Shown here: one piece after another, positions 7,552-16,791 of the stretch
Layout: the number at the start of each line of letters is the position of its first letter
Numbering within the stretch: the first letter of the stretch is position 1
Made by a program: the position numbers and the translations under genes
DNA from: Daejeonia sp002484105
GTDB lineage: Bacteria; Bacteroidota; Bacteroidia; Flavobacteriales; Weeksellaceae
Assembly: GCF_051175565.1 (NCBI RefSeq)
Contig: NZ_CP195105.1
Coordinates: 434,001-498,000 of the forward strand
Length of the DNA: 64,000 nt
Reading direction: 5' to 3'
The notes under the pieces: generated by a model
What the model saw: only the letters and a program-made list of their open reading frames with translations
Database searches by the model: none
Told to the model about the DNA's origin: nothing

Positions 7552-10500
7552 TTAAGCGGGAATTTCTCCTCTGTACAGGAAGGAAATAATTTCTTTGTTC
7601 ATCTTATCAATCATATCACTGAAAAGATAATAAGATTCCTGTTTATAGATCACCAGCGGATCTTTCTGCTCATACACAGCACCCTGGGAAGATCTCCTCA
7701 GGTCGTCCATTTCTCTGAGATGCTGTTTCCAGTTTTCGTCAATAATGGCAAGAGTGATGTTCTTTTCAAAATCCGAAATAAGCGTTTCGCAATGCGTTTC
7801 ATAAGCTTTTTCAAGATGGGTTACGATTGTCATTGTTTTGTTTCCATCGGTGAAGGGCACCTGAATCATTTTGAAGAGTTGTCCCTGGTTTTTGTACACA
7901 TTTTCGATGATGGGGAAGGTCTTTTCTTTTAAAAGATCCAGTCTTTGCTGATAATCGTCCTGTGCAGCCTTGTAGAGAATACCTGTCAGTTCCTGAACGG
8001 TTTTCACCTTAAAATCGTCTTCCTTAATGGGAGAATCCATCGTAAAGGTTTTGATGATGTCAAATTCAAAATCCTTGAAGTTTCCGTCCATTTTTGCTTT
8101 GTTGACAAGTGCATAGGAGACATCATAAATCATATTGGAGATATCATATTTCAGGTGGTCTCCGAACAGAGCGTTCTTTCTTCTTTTGTAGATAACGTCA
8201 CGCTGTTTGTTCATTACATCATCATATTCAAGAAGTCTTTTACGGATACCAAAGTTGTTTTCCTCTACTTTCTTCTGTGCTCGTTCGATGGATCTGGTAA
8301 TCATGGAGTGCTGGATAACTTCACCTTCCTTATGTCCCATCCGGTCCATCATTTTTGCAATTCTTTCCGAACCGAAAAGTCGCATCAGATTATCTTCAAG
8401 AGAGACATAGAACTGAGAACTTCCCGGATCTCCCTGACGGCCTGCACGGCCTCTCAGCTGTCTGTCTACACGGCGCGAGTCGTGCCTTTCAGTACCGATA
8501 ATGGCAAGTCCACCGGCTTCTTTCACTTCCGGAGTCAGTTTGATGTCAGTACCACGTCCTGCCATATTGGTGGCAATAGTTACCACACCCGGACGTCCGG
8601 CTTCGGCAACAATTTCGGCTTCTTTCTTATGAAGTTTTGCATTCAGTACCTGATGCGGAACTTTTCTCAGCTGCAATGCTCTGGAAAGCAACTGGGAAAT
8701 TTCCACCGAAGTGGTCCCTACCAGCACCGGTCTTCCGGCTGATGTCAGTTTTTCAACTTCTTCAATTACAGCGTTATATTTTTCGCGGTTGGTTTTGTAT
8801 ACCAAGTCTTGCCGGTCGTCTCTTGTAATCGGGCGGTTGGTTGGGATCACCACAACATCAAGTTTGTAAATCTGCCAAAACTCTCCGGCTTCTGTTTCCG
8901 CCGTACCCGTCATCCCCGCAAGTTTATTGTACATACGGAAATAGTTCTGCAGCGTAACGGTAGCAAAAGTCTGCGTAGCCGCTTCAATTTTCACATTTTC
9001 TTTGGCTTCTATCGCCTGGTGAAGACCGTCGGAATAGCGTCTGCCTTCCATGATACGACCGGTTTGCTCGTCAACGATTTTCACTTCGCCGTCTATCACG
9101 ACATATTCGTCGTCTTTTTCAAAGAGCGTATACGCTTTCAGCAACTGGTTCAGGGTGTGTACACGTTCGGATTTTTCTGCAAAATCGGCAAAGAGTTTTT
9201 CTTTAGCTGCAAATTCTTCTTCTTTCGGAAGGTTTTGGGTTTCGAGGTCTGCAATTTCTGTCCCGATATCCTGCAGTACGAAGAAGTTGGGATCAGAGTT
9301 GCCCTGAGACATATATTCAACACCTTTATCGGTAAGGTCTACCTGATTGTTTTTCTCATCGATGACGAAATACAGGTCTTTATCCACTTTCGGCATGTCT
9401 CTGTTATTGTCCTGCATATACTGCGCTTCAGTCTTCTGAAGAAGTGCCTTGTTTCCGGACTCTGACAGAAATTTAATCAAAGGCCTGCTCTTGGGAAGCC
9501 CGCGGTAAGCCTGGAGCAGTTTGAAGCCACCATCTTTGGTGTTTCCGGCAGCGATGAGTTTTTTGGCTTCGTTAAAAACCTGTGTGATGGTTTTTTTCTG
9601 CACCTCAACAATTCTGTCTACGGAAGGCTTCAGAACGTCAAACTCCTGGCGGTCTCCCTGCGGAACCGGACCTGAAATAATCAGCGGCGTCCTGGCATCA
9701 TCAATCAGAACAGAGTCTACCTCATCGACAATCGCATAGTTCAGCTCTCGCTGCACCAGCTCGTCAGGCGAGGTTACCATGTTGTCTCTCAGGTAATCAA
9801 AACCAAATTCGTTGTTGGTTCCGTATGTAATATCAGAATTATAGGCTTTTCTGCGTCCGTCAGAATTGGGCTGATGATTGTCGATACAGTCAATGCTCAG
9901 TCCGTGGAACTGGTAGAGTGGGCCCATCCATGCGGAGTCCCTTTTTGCCAGATAGTCGTTGACGGTGACGACGTGTACGCCGCGTCCCGGCAGTGCGTTC
10001 AGATAAATAGGGAGTGTCCCTACAAGGGTTTTACCTTCTCCGGTGGCCATTTCGGCAATTTTACCGGAATGCAGCACTACCCCTCCGATAAACTGCACGT
10101 CGTAATGTACCATATCCCATACTACGGGTGTACCGGCAGCATTCCATGAGTTTTTCCAGATTGCAGTGTCGCCGTCAATTTCAACGAAATCTTTCGTTGC
10201 AGCAAGCTCACGGTCCATATCAGTTGCTGTCACACGCAGTCCGCCATTTTCTGCAAGTCTTTTTGCGGTTTCTTTTACGACAGCAAAAGCCTCAGGCAGA
10301 ATCTGGTTCAGTACTTTTTCCTCAATTTCGTACGATTCCTTTTTCAGGGTATCAATTTTGGCAAAAAGCGCTTCCTTTTCGTCGATATTGGCGGTATTGT
10401 TAATCTGCTCGCGTGTTTGCTCTATCTGGGAGGTGATATTGGCAGTGGCGGCATGGATCTTTTCCTTGAATTCTGCGGTTTTTTCTCTCAGTCCGTCGTC

Positions 10501-10623
10501 AGAGAGTTCGTGTATGGCAGATTCGGCAGCTTTTATTTTGACAACTACTTTCTTTACTTCTTTCAGGTCGTTGGCATTTTTGTCACCAAGGAAACCTTTG
10601 AGAATACTGTTTAAAAAACTCAT
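7552..10623 (-). CDS. secA: Preprotein translocase ATPase SecA
   Basis: 1023 residues. SecA drives proteins through SecYEG by ATP hydrolysis at the cytoplasmic membrane. Visible: Walker A in MATGEGKTLVG, VTVNDYLAKRD, the DEVD box in IVDEVDSVLIDDARTPL, AGMTGTAETE, and the helicase-like GRGTDIKL plus QLRGRAGRQGDPG. The protein is longer than E. coli SecA (901), with an insert of about 100 residues in the first nucleotide-binding half, as is usual in Bacteroidota. The C-terminal zinc-binding Cys tail is absent; it ends FLYRGEIPA. Monocistronic, with its own terminator. Confidence 0.98.
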   Translation of the reverse strand: MSFLNSILKGFLGDKNANDLKEVKKVVVKIKAAESAIHELSDDGLREKTAEFKEKIHAATANITSQIEQTREQINNTANIDEKEALFAKIDTLKKESYEIEEKVLNQILPEAFAVVKETAKRLAENGGLRVTATDMDRELAATKDFVEIDGDTAIWKNSWNAAGTPVVWDMVHYDVQFIGGVVLHSGKIAEMATGEGKTLVGTLPIYLNALPGRGVHVVTVNDYLAKRDSAWMGPLYQFHGLSIDCIDNHQPNSDGRRKAYNSDITYGTNNEFGFDYLRDNMVTSPDELVQRELNYAIVDEVDSVLIDDARTPLIISGPVPQGDRQEFDVLKPSVDRIVEVQKKTITQVFNEAKKLIAAGNTKDGGFKLLQAYRGLPKSRPLIKFLSESGNKALLQKTEAQYMQDNNRDMPKVDKDLYFVIDEKNNQVDLTDKGVEYMSQGNSDPNFFVLQDIGTEIADLETQNLPKEEEFAAKEKLFADFAEKSERVHTLNQLLKAYTLFEKDDEYVVIDGEVKIVDEQTGRIMEGRRYSDGLHQAIEAKENVKIEAATQTFATVTLQNYFRMYNKLAGMTGTAETEAGEFWQIYKLDVVVIPTNRPITRDDRQDLVYKTNREKYNAVIEEVEKLTSAGRPVLVGTTSVEISQLLSRALQLRKVPHQVLNAKLHKKEAEIVAEAGRPGVVTIATNMAGRGTDIKLTPEVKEAGGLAIIGTERHDSRRVDRQLRGRAGRQGDPGSSQFYVSLEDNLMRLFGSERIAKMMDRMGHKEGEVIQHSMITRSIERAQKKVEENNFGIRKRLLEYDDVMNKQRDVIYKRRKNALFGDHLKYDISNMIYDVSYALVNKAKMDGNFKDFEFDIIKTFTMDSPIKEDDFKVKTVQELTGILYKAAQDDYQQRLDLLKEKTFPIIENVYKNQGQLFKMIQVPFTDGNKTMTIVTHLEKAYETHCETLISDFEKNITLAIIDENWKQHLREMDDLRRSSQGAVYEQKDPLVIYKQESYYLFSDMIDKMNKEIISFLYRGEIPA

Positions 10624-10689
10624 TATTTAAGATTATAAATTAACCCTGCATTACTGTGGTGCAGAGTATCTGTTACTAAAAATTAAAAA

Positions 10690-10716
10690 AGTACAATGTT
10701 CTCATGACACTGTACT
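10690..10716 (-). terminator. Terminator downstream of the DUF2795 gene
   Basis: Stem AGTACAATG / CACTGTACT (one mismatch) followed on the minus strand by TTTTTT. It separates the small DUF2795 gene from secA. Confidence 0.7.
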
Positions 10717-10729
10717 GTTATACTATCTG

Positions 10730-10951
10730 TTAATACTCGTCTTCGTTCCAGAGAAAGTCTTCATCCGTAGGATAGTCACTCCAAACTTCTTCGATGGACT
10801 CATAGATTTCACCTTCGTCTTCAATCGCCTGAAGGTTTTCTACAACTTCCATAGGAGCGCCGGTTCTGATGGCATAATCGATAAGTTCTGCTTTGGTCAT
10901 CGGCCAGGGAGCATCACTCAGATAAGAAGCTAATTCTAATGTCCAATACAT
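10730..10951 (-). CDS. DUF2795 small acidic protein
   Basis: 73 residues, intact. It begins MYWTLELASYLSDAPWPMTKAEL and continues DYAIRTGAP, the DUF2795 pattern (short helical domain, often in DNA- or RNA-associated proteins; function unknown), with a very acidic tail (YPTDEDFLWNEDEY). Widely conserved near housekeeping genes in Flavobacteriia. It has its own promoter box at 10969-10976 and terminator. Confidence 0.88.
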   Translation of the reverse strand: MYWTLELASYLSDAPWPMTKAELIDYAIRTGAPMEVVENLQAIEDEGEIYESIEEVWSDYPTDEDFLWNEDEY

Positions 10952-10968
10952 AATTCTAAATTTTTTTG

Positions 10969-10976
10969 CAAAAGTA
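10969..10976 (-). promoter_or_regulatory. Promoter -7 box for DUF2795 gene
   Basis: TACTTTTG on the minus strand matches the Bacteroidota consensus TAnnTTTG, 18 bases before the start codon. Confidence 0.6.
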
Positions 10977-11101
10977 AAAAATTAGACGAGATATCAAAGT
11001 TTTTTCATGCTGATTTTCAATTCTTTTGTCTGTATATTACGGGATGCCGATTCTGTTGAATTATCACCACCGGACATACTGGCTTTTTGTCAGCATTTCC
11101 G

Positions 11102-12124
11102 TCATTTTCTCAAAAACCATTCCACAAATTTTTTTATGCCATTTTGGAAACTGGTGCCTGGCTGGTATCCCAGCATACGACGCGCCTTACTGATGTCGGC
11201 ATTGGTACGGTTTACATCTCCGGGCTGCATTGGCAGTATGTTCCTTTTCGCAGGAATACGCAGCGTATCTTCTATGGTAGCCACCATCTGGTTCAGTGTT
11301 ACCACATCACTTTCACCAAGATTGATGATCTCGTATATCTCATTGTGATTTTCCAGATATATCACAGATTTCAGAATTCCATCCACAATATCGTCAATAT
11401 AGGTATAATCTCTTGCTGTAGAGCCATCTCCAAAAAAAGGAATCTCCTGATTTTCGGCAATCATCTTCGTAAATTTATGAATCGCAAGATCCGGCCGCTG
11501 TCCCGGTCCATACACCGTAAAAAAACGAAGCTGTATCATGTCTATATGATAAAGGTGATAATATACATGCCCCATGATTTCGTTGCATTTCTTGGTAGCA
11601 GCATATGGGGAAATAGGTGCATCAACATCGTCGGTTTCGGAAAAAGGAATTTTTTCATTATTACCATAAACGCTTGATGAAGAAGCACATACAAACTTTT
11701 TAACATCAAAATCCCGGCACAGTTCCCAAAGATTCATCGTTCCACGGATATTAACGGCTTCATAATCCAGCGGCCGCTCGATGGAAGGCCGGACGCCCGC
11801 CAGTGCAGCCAGATGAATCACCATGTCTATTTTATGATTCCTGAAGATCTCCCGCATCCCGTCAAGATCTCTGATGTCCTGATAATAAAGATGATAACTT
11901 TCTGAAACGGTTTCCAGCACTAATTTCTGAATGTCTTTTTCACGATCCGAAAAATTGAATTCAAAAGGTTTCCCGACGCTTTCCAGCGTATTTCTTACTT
12001 TAATCTGATAATCGTAAAAACTGTCAAAATTATCAATATTAATGACAGAATGTCCGTTTTTGAGCAGCTGACCGGCAAGATGCGATCCTATAAAACCGCT
12101 GCCGCCGGTAACGAGATAGTTCAT
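11102..12124 (-). CDS. NAD-dependent epimerase, UDP-glucuronate 4-epimerase type
   Basis: 340 residues, extended short-chain dehydrogenase. Residues 1-30 give the Rossmann GGSGFIGSHLAGQLL; the catalytic Ser region is CASSSSVYG, and Tyr/Lys are in SPYAATKK. Close in pattern to UDP-glucuronate/UDP-galacturonate epimerases (CapI/LpsL group), which feed surface polysaccharide synthesis in the cytoplasm; exact substrate not proven. Stands alone, transcribed from a box at 12145-12152, divergent from the DUF2797 gene. Confidence 0.88.
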   Translation of the reverse strand: MNYLVTGGSGFIGSHLAGQLLKNGHSVINIDNFDSFYDYQIKVRNTLESVGKPFEFNFSDREKDIQKLVLETVSESYHLYYQDIRDLDGMREIFRNHKIDMVIHLAALAGVRPSIERPLDYEAVNIRGTMNLWELCRDFDVKKFVCASSSSVYGNNEKIPFSETDDVDAPISPYAATKKCNEIMGHVYYHLYHIDMIQLRFFTVYGPGQRPDLAIHKFTKMIAENQEIPFFGDGSTARDYTYIDDIVDGILKSVIYLENHNEIYEIINLGESDVVTLNQMVATIEDTLRIPAKRNILPMQPGDVNRTNADISKARRMLGYQPGTSFQNGIKKFVEWFLRK

Positions 12125-12144
12125 AAGATTGTATTATTGTATGC

Positions 12145-12152
12145 AAATTTAT
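12145..12152 (-). promoter_or_regulatory. Promoter -7 box for the epimerase gene
   Basis: TAAATTTG on the minus strand, a full match to TAnnTTTG, 20 bases before the start codon in the divergent intergenic space. Confidence 0.65.
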
Positions 12153-12178
12153 TACTTTTACTTTTAAATAAAGATATT

Positions 12179-12973
12179 ATGCACTTTGAAGGACAAATCC
12201 TGAAAATGATGACCGAAAACGGGAAACCCATTCAGTATTTTCTGAATCTTTCGGGAGATCTACTGAACATGAACCAACTTTTTGGCAGAAAAATCCGCCT
12301 GCACCATACCGGTTACCAGTGTGTGAACTGCGGCAGCGATGAAAAAATCTTCCGCATGGGATTCTGCAAAAAATGTTTTTTCGAAAGTCCTTACGCCAGT
12401 GATACCATCATCCGCCCCGAACTTTCTACTGCGCACCTCGGCATAGAAGAGCGTAATCTTGAGATAGAAAAAGAAATCCAGCTACAGCCGCACATCGTCT
12501 ATCTGGCCTATACCGGAGATGTGAAAGTAGGCGTCACCCGCGAGTCGCAGATTCCCACAAGATGGATTGATCAGGGTGCAACTTTTGCCCTGCCCATCGC
12601 ACATACCGAAAACCGCTATGAAGCAGGAATGATAGAGGTAGCACTGAAACAGCACATTCCCGACAAAACCAATTTCCGCAAAATGCTGCAGGATGACTAT
12701 GAAGATGATCTCGATCTGGCAGACTTCCGCAACAAGGTGAAAGAATATTTCCCACAGGATTTTGAAAAATTCTACAGCGACGGAGAAGAAATCTGGAGTC
12801 TCGATTTTCCGTACGAAAAACCCGAAAAAATCAATGTCTTCACATTGGACAAACATCCGGAATTTGAGGGAAACCTGCGCGGTATCAAAGGACAATATCT
12901 GTGTTTTGAAGGCGGCTTTTTATTGAATATAAGAGGACATGAAGGGTATGTTGTTGAAATGGACATCTGTTGA
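12179..12973 (+). CDS. DUF2797 zinc-ribbon protein
   Basis: 264 residues from ATG 12179 (MHFEGQILKMM); a longer open frame upstream runs into the divergent epimerase gene and is not used. A zinc ribbon is visible near residues 45-65 (CVNCG ... CKKC). The middle VYLAYTGDVKVGVTRESQIPTRWIDQGA is the hallmark of DUF2797, which resembles a GIY-YIG-like fold with a conserved GVTR..Q..R pattern. Function unknown; a cytoplasmic nucleic-acid role is a guess. Confidence 0.85.
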   Translation: MHFEGQILKMMTENGKPIQYFLNLSGDLLNMNQLFGRKIRLHHTGYQCVNCGSDEKIFRMGFCKKCFFESPYASDTIIRPELSTAHLGIEERNLEIEKEIQLQPHIVYLAYTGDVKVGVTRESQIPTRWIDQGATFALPIAHTENRYEAGMIEVALKQHIPDKTNFRKMLQDDYEDDLDLADFRNKVKEYFPQDFEKFYSDGEEIWSLDFPYEKPEKINVFTLDKHPEFEGNLRGIKGQYLCFEGGFLLNIRGHEGYVVEMDIC

Positions 12974-13062
12974 AGTTCAACCAGAAACCCCTTCTCTTTT
13001 GAATATTATTTCCTGTTTTTACAAAATTTCCATTCTGCGGAGCTGCACGATATCATTTGAAT

Positions 13063-13070
13063 TATATTTG
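13063..13070 (+). promoter_or_regulatory. Possible promoter -7 box for the AsmA-like gene
   Basis: TATATTTG matches TAnnTTTG but sits only 14 bases before the start codon, so the leader would be very short. Confidence 0.35.
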
Positions 13071-13084
13071 ATGCGTACACTGTT

Positions 13085-16000
13085 ATGAAAAAAAGAATTC
13101 TCAGGAAAACCGCCATTGGTGCAGGGATAATGCTCCTCGTTGTGCTGGCAGGAAATTTTGGTCTTAACCTGTGGCTTAAATATCAGCTTCCGGATTTTAT
13201 CAAAAAAAACACCGATTATCTTGTCAGCTACAAAACCCTGAAAGTAAATGTCGGGACGGGAAGCATATTTGCCACACAAGTACATATCGGCAACAAGAAT
13301 CCCCAAAACGAAAAAAGGATTCGCATCCAAGGGAAGATCGACTCGCTGCAGGTGAGCCGCTTCGGTATATGGAAACTGATTTTTGACCGGGAAATTACGT
13401 CCGACAATATTCAGCTCAGCCATCCAGACCTGGAAATTGTCCTGGCACGTCCCGAAAAAAAATTAAAACGGAGAAATACACCACTGGAGTTCGAGCACAT
13501 CAGCATCAGCAAAGGCAACATCCGGGTAATGCGTTTTGACGGGCAGATGTTCTTCTCTGCTGAAAGCCTCAGCGTTCAGGTGGAAAACCTTCAGTTGACG
13601 GAAGCTTCCATGGAAAAAGAATTCCCGGTCGTTTTTGACCATTATTCCATGAGTGGAAATCATATTTTCCTGAGACCGGATGAGGTTTACCTGATTTCGG
13701 CAGCCAGCATCAATACGGAAAATCATAAGATCAGCATCTCGGATTTCAAACTGACGCCTCAGATTTCGTATCCGGAATTTCTGAAACGCTTTCCAAAGAA
13801 ACGCAATCTTTTCAATATACATGCCCGCGGGATGAGTTTCCGCGATATGGATATCAAAAAAAAGAAACTTACACTTTCCGAAATCAGCCTTTCCCAGCCA
13901 GACATTACCATGTTTACCACACAGGAAAAACCCGAACAGAAAAAGAAAAGTTTTTCGCAGGATGTTTCCTTGCAGAACCTCCGCGTCCGGGACGCCGGAT
14001 TACGGATTCTGAAACCCGACAGCACACGCCTTTTTGCGATACAGAAACTTAATATGGACGTCAGCAATATGAGAATGGACGACGAAACGGCCAAGGGAAA
14101 TATTCCGTTTGCCTATGATCATTTTAAAATTACCGGCCAGCAACTGAACTATATCAGCGACCGCGAAAATGTCAGTGTTCAGGCTGCTGCCGTAAACGAA
14201 AAATCTGCCGATCTGCGGAATATCCTTATCAGACCCTCTGTGACGCAGAGCAACAAAACCCTGATGGATCTTGCCACTGGACGTATCAGTATCGCTATAA
14301 ACAGCTGGGGCATGCAGAACGACAAAATCCACCTGGACATCCGGGACATTCTCATAGACCAGATCAGCGGAAATATTCGTAAAGGAGCTCCGAAAACCGT
14401 ACATACCAAAGCGAATTATTCCAAAATCCAGTTTCCTCTGAAGATTCAGAATTTTCAACTTAAAAATGCTGCTGTTTCCGTGCAGAATCATGATGGAAGC
14501 ACGTTATTTTCAGGGCAGAAAATCAATGCCAAAGCCGGAGGAATTGAGATGAACGAAAACACCATCAAAAATTCACTTCCTTTTTTGCTTCCTTCTTTTG
14601 AACTGAGGGGCCAGAATCTCGTCATCGGTACCCAACAACAAAACATCAGTATTCTTGCGGCGGCTGTCAACCAGAAATCGGGAGACTTCCGTCAGATTAA
14701 AATTCTGGGAAAAGGCGGCAATACCACCCGCCTCAATGCCTCACAAGTCAGCTTTGTGCTGAACAGATGGGCCTTTTTAGGAGAAAAGATGAATCTTGAT
14801 GTACGGAATATCAATGTAGAAGGAATGAAAGGAAAATTTGCGGCCGCTGCCAAAAGCAACGTAAAGAAAAAACAGGACTATTCGGGAATTGCTTTCCCGC
14901 TGAATATCCGGCAGGTAAATATCCGCAACTCCGATATCGTGTATAGTAAAGGCGGCCAGCCATTAGCCCTGAAAAACCTAAACGCTTCATTTGCCCATCT
15001 CGTGATGGATGCTGAAAGCGTGAAAAACGGTATCCCTTTCCGTACGGGAAGTTACCAACTCAACTCGTCCGATTTCCAGTATCAGACAAAATATTACAAC
15101 CTCAGCATCGGAAGTATCAATGTCAATCAGGATGAAATGAACCTGAAGACTTTCAGGATGAAGCCGAGATATTCGCGCAGCCAGTTTATCCGGCAGATTC
15201 CGGTGGAGCAGGACCTGTACACCATTTCTGCAAACTCCGTAACGATGAAAGGGAAGTGGAATATGTTCTCCAGCAATCCTTATATCAATGCGCAAAGTCT
15301 TGTACTGGACAAAGTAAACGCCAATATTTTCCGTAGCAAAATTCCGAAAGACGATCCCAGAATAAAACCGCTGTATTCGGAAGCTTTAAGGAAAATAAAA
15401 TTCCCGCTCTATATTGCCACCACACAGATTACAGATTCGTATCTGGAATATGAGGAAGATACCCCGACAAGTGACGGGCCGGGCAAACTGACTTTCAGTA
15501 ATTTTTCTCTTGTAGCGCGCAATATCAATTCAGCAAAAACAAAAGGTAAGCCCACTACTATTCCCATTGCGGTTACCTGCCGATTCTTCAATGTCTCGCC
15601 CATGCAGGTGCAGTGGAATATGAATACCGCAAGCCCCGACGACGCGTTTACTATCTCCGGAAACTTCAACAATCTGCCGGCAGCAAAAATCAACCAGTTT
15701 GTAGAGCCTTATATGAAGATCAGAACTTCCGGAACTATTGAAAATCTGAACTTTAACTTTCATGGCAACCGAAAATTCATCAGTGGCGTTATGAAAATGA
15801 AACATCAAAACCTAAAAGTCTCCATCCTGAGAAGCAGCGGCAACAAGAACAAAGTGCTTTCGGCAATTGCCAATGTTTTTGTGAAATCAAATTCGGGAGA
15901 TTTTCCGGCAAGTGTCAATGTGGAAAATGTGGAAAGAGATCCGGCAAAATCTTTCTTCAATCTTTTCTGGAAAGGCATTCAGGATGGTCTTACCCAAACC

Positions 16001-16207
16001 CTTCTGGGTAAGAAGGTAGGGACAGTAAAATCTACAGTAAGCGGTGTGAAAACAGCTTCGCAAGATGTGAAAAAAGCAGTGAACAGTGCTACCGGAGATG
16101 TGAAAGATGCCGTAAAAAGCGTCACCAGCCCTGAAGAAACACCCGCAAAAAAGAAAAAAGGCGTGCTGAACAGGATTTTCAGCAATAAAAAAGAGAAGCA
16201 GAACTAA
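13085..16207 (+). CDS. Large AsmA-like (DUF748-type) envelope protein with repeated modules
   Basis: 1040 residues. One N-terminal membrane helix (about 9-32), then a long beta-rich periplasmic body. At least five related modules begin near residues 134, 291, 444, 598 and 772, each starting with a pattern like YSKIQFPLKIQN or YSGIAFPLNIRQ; the second and third also share N.KSxDxRxI. The last 300 residues resemble the AsmA C-terminal region (FNLFWKGIQDGLTQTLLG), then a Lys-rich tail. AsmA-like proteins are repeating beta-groove proteins thought to carry phospholipids between inner and outer membranes; this role is inferred here. It appears to be a single-gene unit with a terminator at its end. 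Confidence 0.8.
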   Translation: MKKRILRKTAIGAGIMLLVVLAGNFGLNLWLKYQLPDFIKKNTDYLVSYKTLKVNVGTGSIFATQVHIGNKNPQNEKRIRIQGKIDSLQVSRFGIWKLIFDREITSDNIQLSHPDLEIVLARPEKKLKRRNTPLEFEHISISKGNIRVMRFDGQMFFSAESLSVQVENLQLTEASMEKEFPVVFDHYSMSGNHIFLRPDEVYLISAASINTENHKISISDFKLTPQISYPEFLKRFPKKRNLFNIHARGMSFRDMDIKKKKLTLSEISLSQPDITMFTTQEKPEQKKKSFSQDVSLQNLRVRDAGLRILKPDSTRLFAIQKLNMDVSNMRMDDETAKGNIPFAYDHFKITGQQLNYISDRENVSVQAAAVNEKSADLRNILIRPSVTQSNKTLMDLATGRISIAINSWGMQNDKIHLDIRDILIDQISGNIRKGAPKTVHTKANYSKIQFPLKIQNFQLKNAAVSVQNHDGSTLFSGQKINAKAGGIEMNENTIKNSLPFLLPSFELRGQNLVIGTQQQNISILAAAVNQKSGDFRQIKILGKGGNTTRLNASQVSFVLNRWAFLGEKMNLDVRNINVEGMKGKFAAAAKSNVKKKQDYSGIAFPLNIRQVNIRNSDIVYSKGGQPLALKNLNASFAHLVMDAESVKNGIPFRTGSYQLNSSDFQYQTKYYNLSIGSINVNQDEMNLKTFRMKPRYSRSQFIRQIPVEQDLYTISANSVTMKGKWNMFSSNPYINAQSLVLDKVNANIFRSKIPKDDPRIKPLYSEALRKIKFPLYIATTQITDSYLEYEEDTPTSDGPGKLTFSNFSLVARNINSAKTKGKPTTIPIAVTCRFFNVSPMQVQWNMNTASPDDAFTISGNFNNLPAAKINQFVEPYMKIRTSGTIENLNFNFHGNRKFISGVMKMKHQNLKVSILRSSGNKNKVLSAIANVFVKSNSGDFPASVNVENVERDPAKSFFNLFWKGIQDGLTQTLLGKKVGTVKSTVSGVKTASQDVKKAVNSATGDVKDAVKSVTSPEETPAKKKKGVLNRIFSNKKEKQN

Positions 16208-16219
16208 TCTCTGCTTCTC
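16193..16219 (+). terminator. Hairpin at the end of the AsmA-like gene
   Basis: Stem GAGAAGCAGA / TCTGCTTCTC, loop ACTAATC; it overlaps the stop codon. The T-tract after it is weak (CTGATTCTTGTTTTC). Confidence 0.65.
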
Positions 16220-16248
16220 CTGATTCTTGTTTTCTGCAGGAAAGGATT

Positions 16249-16596
16249 TTATTCAAATTTATATTCGTCCTGTTCGTCTGCAGGAATCTCTCGCAGGAAA
16301 CTGTCAAAAGTATCACCGGGATAGTTGCTTTCGGCGCCGTAGGCTTCAATCAGGATGCCTTTTTGCCCGGAAAGATCTTCTATCACATAGAGCGCAGCAT
16401 TGTCATCGGGGTTACTGTCTCCTTCAAAACGATAGGTGCGGATAATTTTCAATTCCTCCGGTTTGTAGCTGTGTCCTGTTCCCTGAAGTTTCATTTCGCC
16501 ATTACTGTCCATGCGGAATTCTTTCTGTATGCCTTTTTCTGCTGCCAGCCGGCTCATGACCTGGCTGAGGGTCAGCATTGGTTTTGGTTGGTTCAT
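16249..16596 (-). CDS. Conserved hypothetical protein
   Basis: 115 residues, cytoplasmic (no signal or membrane segment), acidic C-terminus. Not recognised beyond a phosphoribosylpyrophosphate-unrelated, small alpha/beta look: LSQVMSRLAAEKGIQKEF, then GHSYKPEELKIIRTYRFEGDSNP and ALYVIEDLSGQKGILIEAYG. It has an upstream promoter box (16633-16640), normal codon use and no overlap with better candidates, so it is likely real. Convergent with the AsmA-like gene. Confidence 0.7.
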   Translation of the reverse strand: MNQPKPMLTLSQVMSRLAAEKGIQKEFRMDSNGEMKLQGTGHSYKPEELKIIRTYRFEGDSNPDDNAALYVIEDLSGQKGILIEAYGAESNYPGDTFDSFLREIPADEQDEYKFE

Positions 16597-16632
16597 AATC
16601 GCTGTTTTCTGTTAAACTCTCGTTTGCTTCCA

Positions 16633-16640
16633 CAAATATA
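16633..16640 (-). promoter_or_regulatory. Promoter -7 box
   Basis: TATATTTG on the minus strand, 36 bases before the start of the 115-residue hypothetical gene. Confidence 0.6.
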
Positions 16641-16791
16641 ATGCGGCATTCTGCACGGATTATTCTGTTTTTTGCAGAATTTTTTACAGAATTACAGCAA
16701 GTTAAGTTCTCGGCACCCGAAATTCTTCAAAAGCCAGAACAAATAAAATACACGAAAAGGATGGAAACCCATGATTCATGAAAAAACACCT

